From Streptomyces sp. Tue 6430 (GTDB lineage Bacteria > Actinomycetota > Actinomycetes > Streptomycetales > Streptomycetaceae), in contig JAKGSH010000010.1 in the NCBI GenBank assembly GCA_021568835.1, forward strand, positions 2,790,001-2,854,000: a DNA stretch of 64,000 nt. Reading direction: 5' to 3'. Of the stretch, positions 1 through 7,599 are shown piece by piece; position 1 is the first letter of the stretch; each line of letters starts with the position of its first letter. The position numbers were made by a program, and so were the translations under genes. The notes beneath the pieces were generated by a model. The model saw only the letters and a list, made by a program, of their open reading frames with translations. It was not told the origin of the DNA and searched no databases.

Positions 1-874
1 CCTTGCTCATGTTGCGGATCCTGAGATCTTCGTGCGCGATGAAGTCGTGCGCGCGGACCAGGCCCAGGGCGGTCTTGTGTGCGTGGTCGAGCCGCCGGCG
101 CCGCACCTTGCCGTGCAGCTGGGCAACCTTGTCCACGGCCCGCTGGTGATTGGCGGTGCGGTCCTTGGCCTTGCGGCGCGGGAACCGGGACAGGTCCTGC
201 TGCGCGGCTTCGAGCTTCGCGGCGGCCTTACGCCCGTGGCGCGGGTTGGGCACGAAGCCGCCGTCCGAATCGGCGAGGAAATTCGCGATCCCCAGGTCGA
301 TGCCGACCACACTGCCAGTCGCCGACAGCGGCTCGGGGTGCTCCTGCTCGGCGGTCAGCACGACGAACCATTTACGTCCCTCACGCTTGACCGAGACCGT
401 CTTGACCCGGCCGGCCACGGCACGGTGCCGGTTGACCTTCACATGCCCGACGCCCTGGAAGCGGACGCGGGTAACGGGATCGTGCGGGGCGCAGTCCCAC
501 CGGCAGCCGTCGCCGTCCTTCGGGAAGTCCACCGTGTCGAACCAGTTCACCCCGCGAAAGCGCGGGTAACCGGGCGTGTCACCGGACTTGACACGGCGGA
601 AGAACGCCGCGAACGCCTTGTCCAGCCGGCGCAGCGTCGCCTGCTGCGAGGAGAACGACCAGCGGCCCTGGCACTCCGGGTCGAACGCCCGGATCTCTTT
701 GAGCTGCGCGGACTGCATCCCGTACGTGACGCTCGCCTTCGAGCTGTGGCGGTAGGCATCACGCCGTTCCTGCAAGGCCCCGTTGTAGAGGGAGCAGTGA
801 TCCCGCAGCATCTCGGCAAGTGCCTGGGCCTGACGGACGGTGGGCCGCAGGAGGAACTTGTACGCACGGATCAC
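1..874 (-). CDS. tnpB: TnpB, RNA-guided nuclease of an IS200/IS605 element (C-terminus cut by window edge)
   Basis: Transposon-encoded TnpB (OrfB) family protein, an RNA-guided nuclease thought to promote retention of IS200/IS605 elements. Reading the minus strand from a GTG at 874 gives a continuous frame of 291 codons that begins MIRAYKFLLRPT, a typical actinobacterial TnpB N-terminus. The first RuvC aspartate is D193 in the motif VVGIDLGIANF. The frame is still open at position 1, so the second RuvC acidic residue, the zinc ribbon and the last aspartate lie outside the window. A divergent tnpA begins 50 bp away, the IS605-type arrangement. Several overlapping frames here are shadows of this gene. 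Whether the full protein is intact cannot be judged. Confidence 0.85.
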   Translation of the reverse strand, partial: MIRAYKFLLRPTVRQAQALAEMLRDHCSLYNGALQERRDAYRHSSKASVTYGMQSAQLKEIRAFDPECQGRWSFSSQQATLRRLDKAFAAFFRRVKSGDTPGYPRFRGVNWFDTVDFPKDGDGCRWDCAPHDPVTRVRFQGVGHVKVNRHRAVAGRVKTVSVKREGRKWFVVLTAEQEHPEPLSATGSVVGIDLGIANFLADSDGGFVPNPRHGRKAAAKLEAAQQDLSRFPRRKAKDRTANHQRAVDKVAQLHGKVRRRRLDHAHKTALGLVRAHDFIAHEDLRIRNMSK

Positions 875-924
875 CCAGCGCACCCCCTCCGGTCACGTTC
901 ACCCAACCCTACTACACTTGGTGC

Positions 925-1353
925 ATGTCACCGCGCTGGGAACCAGATCCCGACATCAGACGGGGAAACCACGTCATCCACAACCTCCACGCACACTTGG
1001 TGTTTGTCACGAAGTACCGGCGAGAGGTCTTCAACGACGACATGCTGACGCGCTGCGAGGAGATCATGCGGGACGTCTGCCAGTCCTTCGAGGCCGAACT
1101 GCGCGAGTTCGACGGCGAAGGCGATCACGTCCATCTGCTCGTGCACTACCCGCCCAAGGTCACCCTGTCCAAGCTCGTCAACTCCCTCAAGGGCGTCAGC
1201 TCCCGATATTTGCGCGCGGAGTACACCGGCCGGATCAACCGGATCGGCACCGGATCCGTCTTCTGGTCCCCGTCGTACTTCGCGGGATCCTGCGGAGGCG
1301 CACCGCTGAGCATCGTCAAGGACTACATCGACAACCAGAAGCGGCCGGCCTGA
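925..1353 (+). CDS. tnpA: IS200-type Y1 (HUH) transposase TnpA
   Basis: Single-strand transposase of the IS200/IS605 family, which cuts and joins transposon ends through a tyrosine-DNA link. The 142-residue product is full length for the family. It carries the HUH motif as H68-V-H70 (DHVHLLVHY), and the catalytic tyrosine is Y134 in the motif VKDYIDNQ. The start at ATG 925 is chosen because MSPRWEPDPDIRRGNHVIHNLHAHL matches the usual length before the first strand. Divergent from the partial tnpB. The AraC gene begins about 105 bp after its stop. All catalytic residues are present, so the protein is probably active. Confidence 0.92.
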   Translation: MSPRWEPDPDIRRGNHVIHNLHAHLVFVTKYRREVFNDDMLTRCEEIMRDVCQSFEAELREFDGEGDHVHLLVHYPPKVTLSKLVNSLKGVSSRYLRAEYTGRINRIGTGSVFWSPSYFAGSCGGAPLSIVKDYIDNQKRPA

Positions 1354-1418
1354 CCGTCAGAACGAAAACGCAGAGAACTCCGGCGCTTCGCGCCACCGGA
1401 CCGAGGACCGCATTCCCG

Positions 1419-1436
1419 CCCGGCCTGAAGGCCGGG
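1419..1436. repeat. IS200/IS605 end hairpin, tnpA side
   Basis: Perfect stem-loop with 8-bp arms (CCCGGCCT / AGGCCGGG) around a GA loop, followed by ATTC. A second small hairpin (GGCGC TTC GCGCC) lies just upstream near 1382-1394. Subterminal hairpins of this kind are the TnpA recognition structures of this IS family. The same GA-loop-plus-ATTC form occurs at 8973-8992 next to the second tnpB. The exact cleavage site is inferred to lie between here and about 1450. Confidence 0.6.
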
Positions 1437-1457
1437 ATTCCCTGCGAAGATCAAGGG

Positions 1458-2357
1458 ATGGCCGTTTCCCGCCCGGCCCGGCAGCCGACCGCCGACGTCC
1501 GTGCCTGGCGCCCGCAGGTCCCGGGTGTCGTGGAGGTCTTCCACGCCCGCTTCACCGGCTACGCCTATCCGATGCACGTGCACGAGGCGTGGACGCTGCT
1601 CATCGTCGACGACGGGGCCGTACGGTACGACCTCGACCGGCATGAGCACGGCACCCCGCACGACGCCGTGTCGCTGCTGCCGCCGCACGTGCCGCACAAC
1701 GGTTCCGCCGTCACCCCGGACGGCTTCCGCAAGCGGGTGCTGTACCTCGACGCGAGCGTGCTCGGCGAGGAGCTGATCGGGCCGGCCGTGGACGGGCCCG
1801 ATCTGCGGGATCCGGTGCTGCGGCGGCGGGTGGGCCAACTGCACGGCGCGCTGTCCCGGCCCGGCGACGAGCTGGAGGCCGACAGCCGGCTGGCGTTCGT
1901 CGGCGAGCGGCTGCGCGGACTGCTGCGGCCCGGCCGGGCCGTACGGCCGCCGTCGCGCGACCCCGTCCTGGCGCGCCGGCTGCGGGAACTGCTCGACGCG
2001 CGCGTGCCGGAGGGGCTGACGCTGGACACGGCGGCCGGACTGCTCCAGGCCCATCCGGCGCATCTGGTGCGGGCGTTCAGCGGGGCGTACGGCATCGCGC
2101 CGCACCAGTACCTGACCGCCCGGCGGGTGGACCGGGCCCGCCGGCTGCTGCTCGACGGGCTGCCGCCGGGCGAGGTAGCGGTGGCCGCGGGCTTCTACGA
2201 CCAGGCTCATCTCACCCGGCACTTCCGCAGGTTGGTGGGGGTGGCACCGGGGCGGTACGGCTCCGCGGCCGCACTCGGGCCCGTGCGCGCCCCCGGTCCC
2301 GCGGGCGGCTACCCGATATCGACGTCGGCGTGGTCGCCGGCCGCCGAGGCGCCGTAG
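1458..2357 (+). CDS. AraC family transcriptional regulator
   Basis: DNA-binding regulator of 299 residues. The N-terminal half is a cupin-like effector domain (HARFTGYAYPMHVHEAWTLLIVDDG, residues about 28-110) with the H-x-H pair typical of AraC sensors. The C-terminal half (about 170-280) holds two helix-turn-helix motifs, the second in the conserved form FYDQAHLTRHFRRLVGVAPGRY. The start ATG is preceded only by AAGGG with almost no spacer, and the whole upstream region belongs to the neighbouring IS element. Its native promoter is therefore probably displaced, or it is read from the IS. The target genes cannot be inferred; divergently transcribed partners are absent. Confidence 0.88.
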   Translation: MAVSRPARQPTADVRAWRPQVPGVVEVFHARFTGYAYPMHVHEAWTLLIVDDGAVRYDLDRHEHGTPHDAVSLLPPHVPHNGSAVTPDGFRKRVLYLDASVLGEELIGPAVDGPDLRDPVLRRRVGQLHGALSRPGDELEADSRLAFVGERLRGLLRPGRAVRPPSRDPVLARRLRELLDARVPEGLTLDTAAGLLQAHPAHLVRAFSGAYGIAPHQYLTARRVDRARRLLLDGLPPGEVAVAAGFYDQAHLTRHFRRLVGVAPGRYGSAAALGPVRAPGPAGGYPISTSAWSPAAEAP

Positions 2358-2370
2358 CCGACGCGGGCGG

Positions 2371-2400
2371 GCAGGCGGCAGGCGGCAGGCGGCAGGCGGG
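2371..2400. repeat. Short tandem repeat, 7-bp unit GCAGGCG
   Basis: About four head-to-tail copies of a 7-bp GC-rich unit directly after the AraC stop. Likely slippage-prone sequence; no function seen. Confidence 0.7.
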
Positions 2401-2439
2401 CTGACCCGACCAGGTCCTGTCCGCACCCGCGTGGGACGG

Positions 2440-2532
2440 CCCGTGACGGTGAACGCTCTGCCCCTGGCGGCCCGTGACGGTGAACGCTCTGCCCCTGGCC
2501 GCACGTGACGGCGAACGTGCCGCCCTTGGCGG
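2440..2532. repeat. 31-bp tandem repeat, three copies
   Basis: Three adjacent 31-bp units at 2440-2470, 2471-2501 and 2502-2532. Units one and two are almost identical and unit three has diverged. Each unit contains the core CGTGACGGTGAACG. They sit in the convergent gap between the AraC gene and the YbjN-like gene. The rest of 2358-2639 shows no gene. Confidence 0.8.
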
Positions 2533-2639
2533 CCGGTTCGGTCCCCGCACGCGCGTGACCTCTTCGTGCTGGCGGGAAGCGGGGTGCCGCTGTGGACCGT
2601 CAACAGGTCGGCAACGGGACCGCAGCGGGTCGGCAGGGG

Positions 2640-3203
2640 CTATTCGGTGGGCCGTTGCGTCAGGTTGCGGAACGCGTCCAGGTTGCGGGTGGACTCGCCG
2701 CGGGAGACGCGCCAGGCGTACTCCTTGCGGATCGCGGAGGCGAAACCCAGCTCCAGCAGGGTGTTGAAGGCGCCGTCGGCGGCCTCCAGGACCTGGCCGA
2801 GGAGGCGGTCGGTCTCCTCGGGGGTGACCGTGGCGAGGGGCAGGCGGGCGGTGACGTAGACGTCGCCGAGGGGGTCGACCGCGTAACTCACGCCGTACAG
2901 CTTGAGGTTGCGCTCCAGGAGCCAGCGGTGGACGCCCGCCTCGTTCTCGTCGGGGTGGCGGATGACGAAGGCGTTCAGCGACAGGGAGTGGCGGCCGACG
3001 ATGAGGGAGAGGGTCGTCCTCAGTTTGCGGGTGCCGGGGAGCTGGACGACGTAGCTGCCGGGATCAGGGCTCTCCCACTCCAGTTCGGCGTCCTTCAGGA
3101 CGTCCTCGATGACCCGCGCGGCCGTCCTCTCCGCGTCGCTCCTGCCGGAACCGCTCCTGCCGGAATCACCGGTGCTGGCATCACTCGTGCTGGCGTCACC
3201 CAT
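2640..3203 (-). CDS. YbjN-domain protein downstream of mshA
   Basis: Protein of 187 residues with a single YbjN-type domain (about 30-180), a type III secretion chaperone-like fold found in many actinobacterial proteins of unknown role. The first 22 residues are low complexity, rich in Ser, Asp and Gly. The ATG overlaps the last codons of mshA by 8 bp (3196-3203), so the two genes are almost certainly translated from one message. A link to mycothiol metabolism follows only from that coupling. No signal peptide or membrane segment is seen. Confidence 0.85.
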   Translation of the reverse strand: MGDASTSDASTGDSGRSGSGRSDAERTAARVIEDVLKDAELEWESPDPGSYVVQLPGTRKLRTTLSLIVGRHSLSLNAFVIRHPDENEAGVHRWLLERNLKLYGVSYAVDPLGDVYVTARLPLATVTPEETDRLLGQVLEAADGAFNTLLELGFASAIRKEYAWRVSRGESTRNLDAFRNLTQRPTE

Positions 3204-4533
3204 GCTGGGAGCGTACGTGACGGCGGTGGGACTGCACGGCGGCCGTGTAGACGTCGGCGGTCGCGGCGGCCGCGGTGTCCCAGCCGAAGGACTGGGCGTG
3301 CCGGGCGGCCGCCGCGCCCATGCGGGCGGTCAGCTCGGGGTGGTCGGCGAGTTCGGCGAGCACGCGCGCGTAGGGGGCCGGTTCGTGGCCCCGCACCAGG
3401 AAGCCGGTCTCGCCGTCGCGGACGGCCACCGGCAGTCCGCCGACCGAGGCCGCGAGCACCGGTGTGCCGGTGGCCTGCGCCTCTATGGCGACCAGCCCGA
3501 ACGACTCGCTGTAGGACGGCACGACGAGCACGGACGCGGCCCGGAACCAGTCGGCGAGCTGCTCCTGCCCGACGGGCGGCCGGAACCGCACGACGTCGGA
3601 GATGCCGAGCCGCGCGGCCAGCTTCTGCAGGCCCTCCGGTTTGGCGAGGCCACTGCCGCTGGGGCCGCCGACGACCGGGACGACCATCGTCGGCCGCAGG
3701 TCGGGGCGCTCGTCGAGGAGGGCCGCGACGGCGCGCAGCAGCACGTCGGGGGCCTTGAGGGGCTGGATGCGGCCGGCGAAGAGCGGGATCAGGGCGTCCT
3801 GCGGGAGGCCCAGGCGGGCGCGGGCGGCGGCCCGGCCGTCGGCCGGACGGAAGCGGTCGAGGTTGACGCCGGGGTGGACGACGGCGATCTTGCCGGGGTC
3901 GGCGCCGTAGTGCCGGGCGAGTTCGCCGGCCTCCTCGGCCGTGTTGGCGATGAGACGGTCGGCGGCGGCGACGATCTGCATCTCGCCGATGACGCGGGCG
4001 GCGGGCTCGGGGGTGTCGCCGTCGGCGAGGCTGGCGTTCTTGACCTTGGCCATGGTGTGCATGGCGTGGACCAGGGGCGTGCCCCAGCGTTGGGCGGCGA
4101 GCCAGCCGACGTGGCCGGAGAGCCAGTAGTGCGAGTGGACGAGGTCGTAGTGGCCGGGGCGGTGTCCGGCCCAGGCCTGCATCACGCCGTGCGTGAAGGC
4201 GCACAGCTGCGCGGGCAGCTCCTCCTTGGCGAGGCCCTCGTAGGGGCCGGCGTCGACGTGCCGGACGAGGACTCCGGGCGCCAGCTCGACGGTGGGCGGG
4301 AGGCCGCCGGTGGTGGCGCGGGTGAAGATCTCCACCTCGATGTTGATCGCGGCGAGGCGCTGCGCCAGCTCCACGATGTATACGTTCATGCCGCCGGCGT
4401 CGCCGGTGCCGGGCTGGTGGAGGGGCGAGGTGTGCACGGAGAGCATGGCGACACGCCGGGGGCGGCGGTGCAGCCGCAGCCGTGGGGGTGCCGCCGAAGA
4501 GCGACGCCCGAGCCTGCTGACGTACTGGCTCAC
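3196..4533 (-). CDS. mshA: MshA, D-inositol-3-phosphate glycosyltransferase
   Basis: First enzyme of mycothiol biosynthesis: transfers N-acetylglucosamine from UDP-GlcNAc to 1L-myo-inositol 1-phosphate. The 445-residue product is a GT-B fold, GT4 family enzyme. The acceptor-side loop TSPLHQPGTGDAGGMNVY lies near residues 34-51, and the donor-site motif SYSESFGLVAIEAQATGTPV is in the C-terminal domain. The GTG at 4533 is preferred over the in-frame ATG at 4560 because AAGGAGG sits nine bases before the GTG and nothing comparable precedes the ATG. It overlaps the YbjN gene downstream. MshD, the last enzyme of the pathway, is encoded in this same window at 53173. Complete and without frameshift. 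Confidence 0.96.
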   Translation of the reverse strand: MSQYVSRLGRRSSAAPPRLRLHRRPRRVAMLSVHTSPLHQPGTGDAGGMNVYIVELAQRLAAINIEVEIFTRATTGGLPPTVELAPGVLVRHVDAGPYEGLAKEELPAQLCAFTHGVMQAWAGHRPGHYDLVHSHYWLSGHVGWLAAQRWGTPLVHAMHTMAKVKNASLADGDTPEPAARVIGEMQIVAAADRLIANTAEEAGELARHYGADPGKIAVVHPGVNLDRFRPADGRAAARARLGLPQDALIPLFAGRIQPLKAPDVLLRAVAALLDERPDLRPTMVVPVVGGPSGSGLAKPEGLQKLAARLGISDVVRFRPPVGQEQLADWFRAASVLVVPSYSESFGLVAIEAQATGTPVLAASVGGLPVAVRDGETGFLVRGHEPAPYARVLAELADHPELTARMGAAAARHAQSFGWDTAAAATADVYTAAVQSHRRHVRSQHG

Positions 4534-4757
4534 GTGGCGTTTCCTCCTTGCTGCGGACATGCCGGGCGGAGGGTGTGGGGCGCCCTCCGAGGGATTGCAA
4601 CGCCGGAACGAGGTAGTCCCATTCCGTACGGATGTGCTGCCGGGCGGTTTTTGCCTGGCCGTTACCGTCTGTCGCTCAACCGTTCGAGGGCGGGAGACGT
4701 CAGGGGGCGGGTGACCGGCGGGTCCTCCCCTGCCGGGTGCCGCATACCCTCGTAGGC

Positions 4758-5612
4758 ATGCCTCCCCGTTCGCCGTCCCTCCCCCACTCTCGGCTTCGCT
4801 CGAGCGGGGGGACCCCCATCGTGGGCACGGTCACGCGCGGGACCACCAACCCCAACCGGCTGCGTCGCATGGACCGCTGGATCGCCGCGGTCCACGGGTC
4901 CGAGCTGCGCCGCGCCGACGATCCCGTGGCCGTCGACCTCGGCTACGGCGCCGCGCCCTGGACGGCCGTCGAGCTGCTGTCCCGGCTGCGGTCCGTCGCC
5001 CCGCGCACGCGCGTGGTGGGTGTCGAGATCGAACCGGCCCGGGTCGCCGCCGCGGGACCGTACGAGCGCGAGGGCCTCGTCTTCCGGCACGGCGGCTTCG
5101 AGGTCCCGGTGGCCCGGCCGCCGCACCTCATCCGCGCCGCGAACGTGCTGCGCCAGTACGACGAGGACGAGGTCGCCGCGGTCTGGGAGCGGCTGTGCTC
5201 CCGGCTCGCCCCCGCCGACCCCGCGAGCGGGCGACGGGGCGGGCTGCTCGTCGAGGGGACGTGCGACGAGATCGGGCGGCGGCACGTGTGGGTCGCGCTC
5301 GGGCCGGAGGGGCCGCGCACGGTCACCTTCGCGACCCGGCTGGGCTCCCTGGAGCGGCCCTCGGACCTCGCGGAACGGCTCCCGAAGGCGCTGATCCACC
5401 GCAACGTGCCCGGCGAACCCGTGCACGCCTTCCTGCGCGACTTCGACCGCGCCTGGGCCGCGGCCGCCCCCTACGCCTCCTACGGCGCCCGCCAGCGGTG
5501 GATCCGCACGGCGCGGGCCCTGACCGCCGACTGGCCGGTGACGGACGGGCCGGCGCGGTGGCGGCAGGGAGAGGTGACCGTGGCGTGGGAGGCGTTGGCG
5601 CCGCGCGGTTAG
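4758..5612 (+). CDS. Class I SAM-dependent methyltransferase-like protein
   Basis: Protein of 284 residues with a Rossmann-type SAM-binding motif (VAVDLGYGAAPWTAVEL, followed by VVGVEIEP and an acidic strand end). The substrate is unknown. It is divergent from mshA across 224 bp. Residues 10-20 (HSRLRSSGGTP) are encoded by a Streptomyces palindromic mini-repeat at 4786-4823 that seems to have inserted near the 5' end. An alternative GTG start at 4821, just after the repeat, has GGGGGGA upstream, so the start is uncertain. The core fold is unaffected by either choice. Confidence 0.8.
   Translation: MPPRSPSLPHSRLRSSGGTPIVGTVTRGTTNPNRLRRMDRWIAAVHGSELRRADDPVAVDLGYGAAPWTAVELLSRLRSVAPRTRVVGVEIEPARVAAAGPYEREGLVFRHGGFEVPVARPPHLIRAANVLRQYDEDEVAAVWERLCSRLAPADPASGRRGGLLVEGTCDEIGRRHVWVALGPEGPRTVTFATRLGSLERPSDLAERLPKALIHRNVPGEPVHAFLRDFDRAWAAAAPYASYGARQRWIRTARALTADWPVTDGPARWRQGEVTVAWEALAPRG
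4786..4823. repeat. Streptomyces palindromic mini-repeat (CCCCCACTCTCGGCTTCGCT type)
   Basis: A C-rich block, a central CTCGGCTTCGCTCGAG and a G-rich block form an imperfect stem-loop. I recall this sequence as a frequent dispersed repeat in Streptomyces genomes. Here it lies in frame inside the 5' end of the methyltransferase gene. Confidence 0.6.
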
Positions 5613-6054
5613 CGCACGGGAAACGCGGCCGGGGTCCTGACGGGGACCACCACGGGGATCGAGGCCGGGATCGGGATCGGGACCGCGACGGGGATCGGGG
5701 CCGGGCCGCGAAGGTGACCGTGCGCGGCCCCTCGCGCGTGGCCCGGCGCCGCGTCCGGGACGGCGTCCGGCGGAATCCGGACGGCACCGGGCAGAACGCC
5801 TGCCCGACGGCGCCTCGTTGACCTGATCCGGCCCCGGTACACCGGGCCGGTCCACCCCGGCCGGCCCGCTCCGGACCCGCTCCGGACCCGCTCCGGGAAC
5901 GATCCCCGTGAGGCGTTCGTCACAAAGGCGGGGAGATCGTCGTGCCGGGGCGGGGCCGAAAGGAAAGACTGCCTCTGTCGTTTTCCGTCGTGACGTGGCA
6001 CGATCCCCCGGGCGACCACAAGTTACTGACGGTAAATCAGCTTTGGGGGACGTT
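5613..6054. other. Intergenic region before the NlpC/P60 gene
   Basis: 442 bp without a gene. It holds short GATCGGG tandem units near 5660-5700 and a 26-nt inverted copy (5707-5732) of a stretch inside the upstream methyltransferase gene (5308-5333). The last 150 bp are less repetitive and presumably carry the promoter and 5' leader. I looked for a c-di-AMP (ydaO) riboswitch, known upstream of some actinobacterial hydrolases of this type, and could not support one. Confidence 0.5.
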
Positions 6055-7143
6055 ATGGGTACGGGCAAGCGCGGGCTGCTCGCGGCGGCCGTGACCGTGG
6101 TGTGCGCGGTCACCGTCCTGGCGGTGCCGGGCACGGCGTTCGCGAGTCCGAGCCCCACCCCGGCCCCGACGACCGCCCCCGACCTGACCCCGCCGCCCGC
6201 GGCCGACGAGGATCTCGAGGCGGTCCGCGAGAAGCTCGACACCCTGTACCACGACGCCGCCGTCGCCACCGACGCCTACAACGCGGCCGAGGAGCAGACG
6301 AAGAAGCAGTCCGCGGAGCTGGTCGAACTGGCGAAGAAGATCGTCGAGGGCCGCGAGAAGCTGGACGACCTGAAGAACCGCGCCGGTGCCGCGGCCCGCT
6401 CCCAGTACCGCGGCGGCGGCCTGCCCGACGAGGCACAGCTGCTGCTCAGCGACGATCCGGGCGAGTTCCTCGACGGTGCCGGCCGGGTGATCCGGGGTCA
6501 GCACGCCACCAAGGGCCTGCTCGGCGAAATGACGCGCACCCAGGACGACTTGGAGCAGTACACCAAGGACGCCTCCGCCCAGTGGCAGAAGCTGGAGGCC
6601 AACCGCAAGGCCAGGGCCGCCGCCCAGAAGAAGATCGAGAAGCAGATCGCGGCGGCCGAGAAGCTCGAGTCGGAGCTGGAGAAGGAGGAGAAGGAGCGCC
6701 TCGCCCGCCTCCAGGAGCAGGCCGCGCAGCGGGCGCAGACCGCCTGGCTGGACACCGGGATACTCGACGGCGCCACCACCGGCAAGGGCACCGCGCAGGG
6801 CACGAGGGCCGTCCGGTACGCCACCACGCAGATCGGCAAGCCGTACGTGTGGGGCGCGGAGGGTCCGGACTCCTTCGACTGCTCCGGCCTGACCTCCCGG
6901 GCCTGGGCCGGCGCCGGTGTCGTCATCCCGCGCACCTCGCAGGAGCAGTGGCGGCAGTTGAAGCGGGTCGCCGTGAAGGACATGCGCCCCGGCGACCTCA
7001 TCATCTACTTCGACGACGCCAGCCACGTCGGGATGTACGTCGGCAACGGCACGATGGTCCACGCCCCGCGCCCCGGCCGGACGATCACCCTCGCGGGAGC
7101 GGGTTCCATGCCGATCCTCGGAGTGGTGCGGCCCGACGCGTAG
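6055..7143 (+). CDS. Secreted NlpC/P60 peptidoglycan endopeptidase
   Basis: Cell-wall hydrolase of 362 residues that cleaves peptide stems of peptidoglycan. The signal peptide (about 1-30) has KR, a hydrophobic stretch and cleavage near AFAS. Then comes a Pro-rich linker, a long Lys/Glu-rich coiled coil (about 50-225, similar to RipA-type N-terminal regulatory coils) and a C-terminal NlpC/P60 domain. C276 in DSFDCSGLTSRAW is the nucleophile, H324 in SHVGMYV the base, and the third polar residue is in MVHAPRPG. The start ATG has GGGGGA four bases upstream; the longer upstream frame lacks a signal sequence. A strong palindromic terminator follows the stop. Confidence 0.94.
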   Translation: MGTGKRGLLAAAVTVVCAVTVLAVPGTAFASPSPTPAPTTAPDLTPPPAADEDLEAVREKLDTLYHDAAVATDAYNAAEEQTKKQSAELVELAKKIVEGREKLDDLKNRAGAAARSQYRGGGLPDEAQLLLSDDPGEFLDGAGRVIRGQHATKGLLGEMTRTQDDLEQYTKDASAQWQKLEANRKARAAAQKKIEKQIAAAEKLESELEKEEKERLARLQEQAAQRAQTAWLDTGILDGATTGKGTAQGTRAVRYATTQIGKPYVWGAEGPDSFDCSGLTSRAWAGAGVVIPRTSQEQWRQLKRVAVKDMRPGDLIIYFDDASHVGMYVGNGTMVHAPRPGRTITLAGAGSMPILGVVRPDA

Positions 7144-7157
7144 GACACCGGCCGGAA

Positions 7158-7211
7158 GGTGCCTTGCGGGGCGCCTTGGCCGGGCCCGGCCAAGGCGCCC
7201 CGCAAGGCACC
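7158..7211. terminator. 54-bp perfect palindrome, probable terminator
   Basis: Two 27-nt arms, 7158-7184 and 7185-7211, are exact reverse complements with no spacer. It starts 14 bp after the nlpC/P60 stop. As RNA it would form a very stable hairpin able to stop transcription. There is no T-run, as is usual in Streptomyces. Confidence 0.85.
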
Positions 7212-7599
7212 CCGCAAAGTGCCGGACAGAACCCGGACACGACACCGGGTGGGGCCCGGACACGGCACCGGGCCGAGCCCGAACGGGCCGCCGGGCGGTC
7301 GTCGAAACCCCCGTCCCCGCTCCGCCCCCGACCCGTCCCCGCCCGCGTGACCGTGGCCACGTGACCCACGGCACGCCCTCCCGGCACCAAACCCCGTACG
7401 GACGTGACCTTCGTCATTCCGGCCCCGTACCGGCCTGCCCAACTGCGGTAGGGATCGCGGCATATGACAGTGGCCAGAGGTCAACCGACGTGCCGTACAC
7501 CATTCCGCTGCGGCGCCTTCTGCCGCTATGGTCCCCGTCGGTGGGTCGAGGTCCCTCGTCCCCGCCATGCCCTCGGGGGGAGGGAAGGAACCCGAAACG
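7212..7599. other. Intergenic region before the receiver-PP2C gene
   Basis: Contains short ACCGGG/CCCGGACACG repeats near 7230-7280 and otherwise ordinary GC-rich sequence. No gene or RNA is recognised. It presumably holds the promoter of the phosphatase gene. Confidence 0.4.

Noticed and set aside
5890..6050. Possible c-di-AMP (ydaO) riboswitch before the NlpC/P60 gene
   Set aside because: The family context made me look, but I could not find the conserved core or the expected pseudoknot arms; only weak complementarity (CGATCCCC / GGGGAGATCG) is present.
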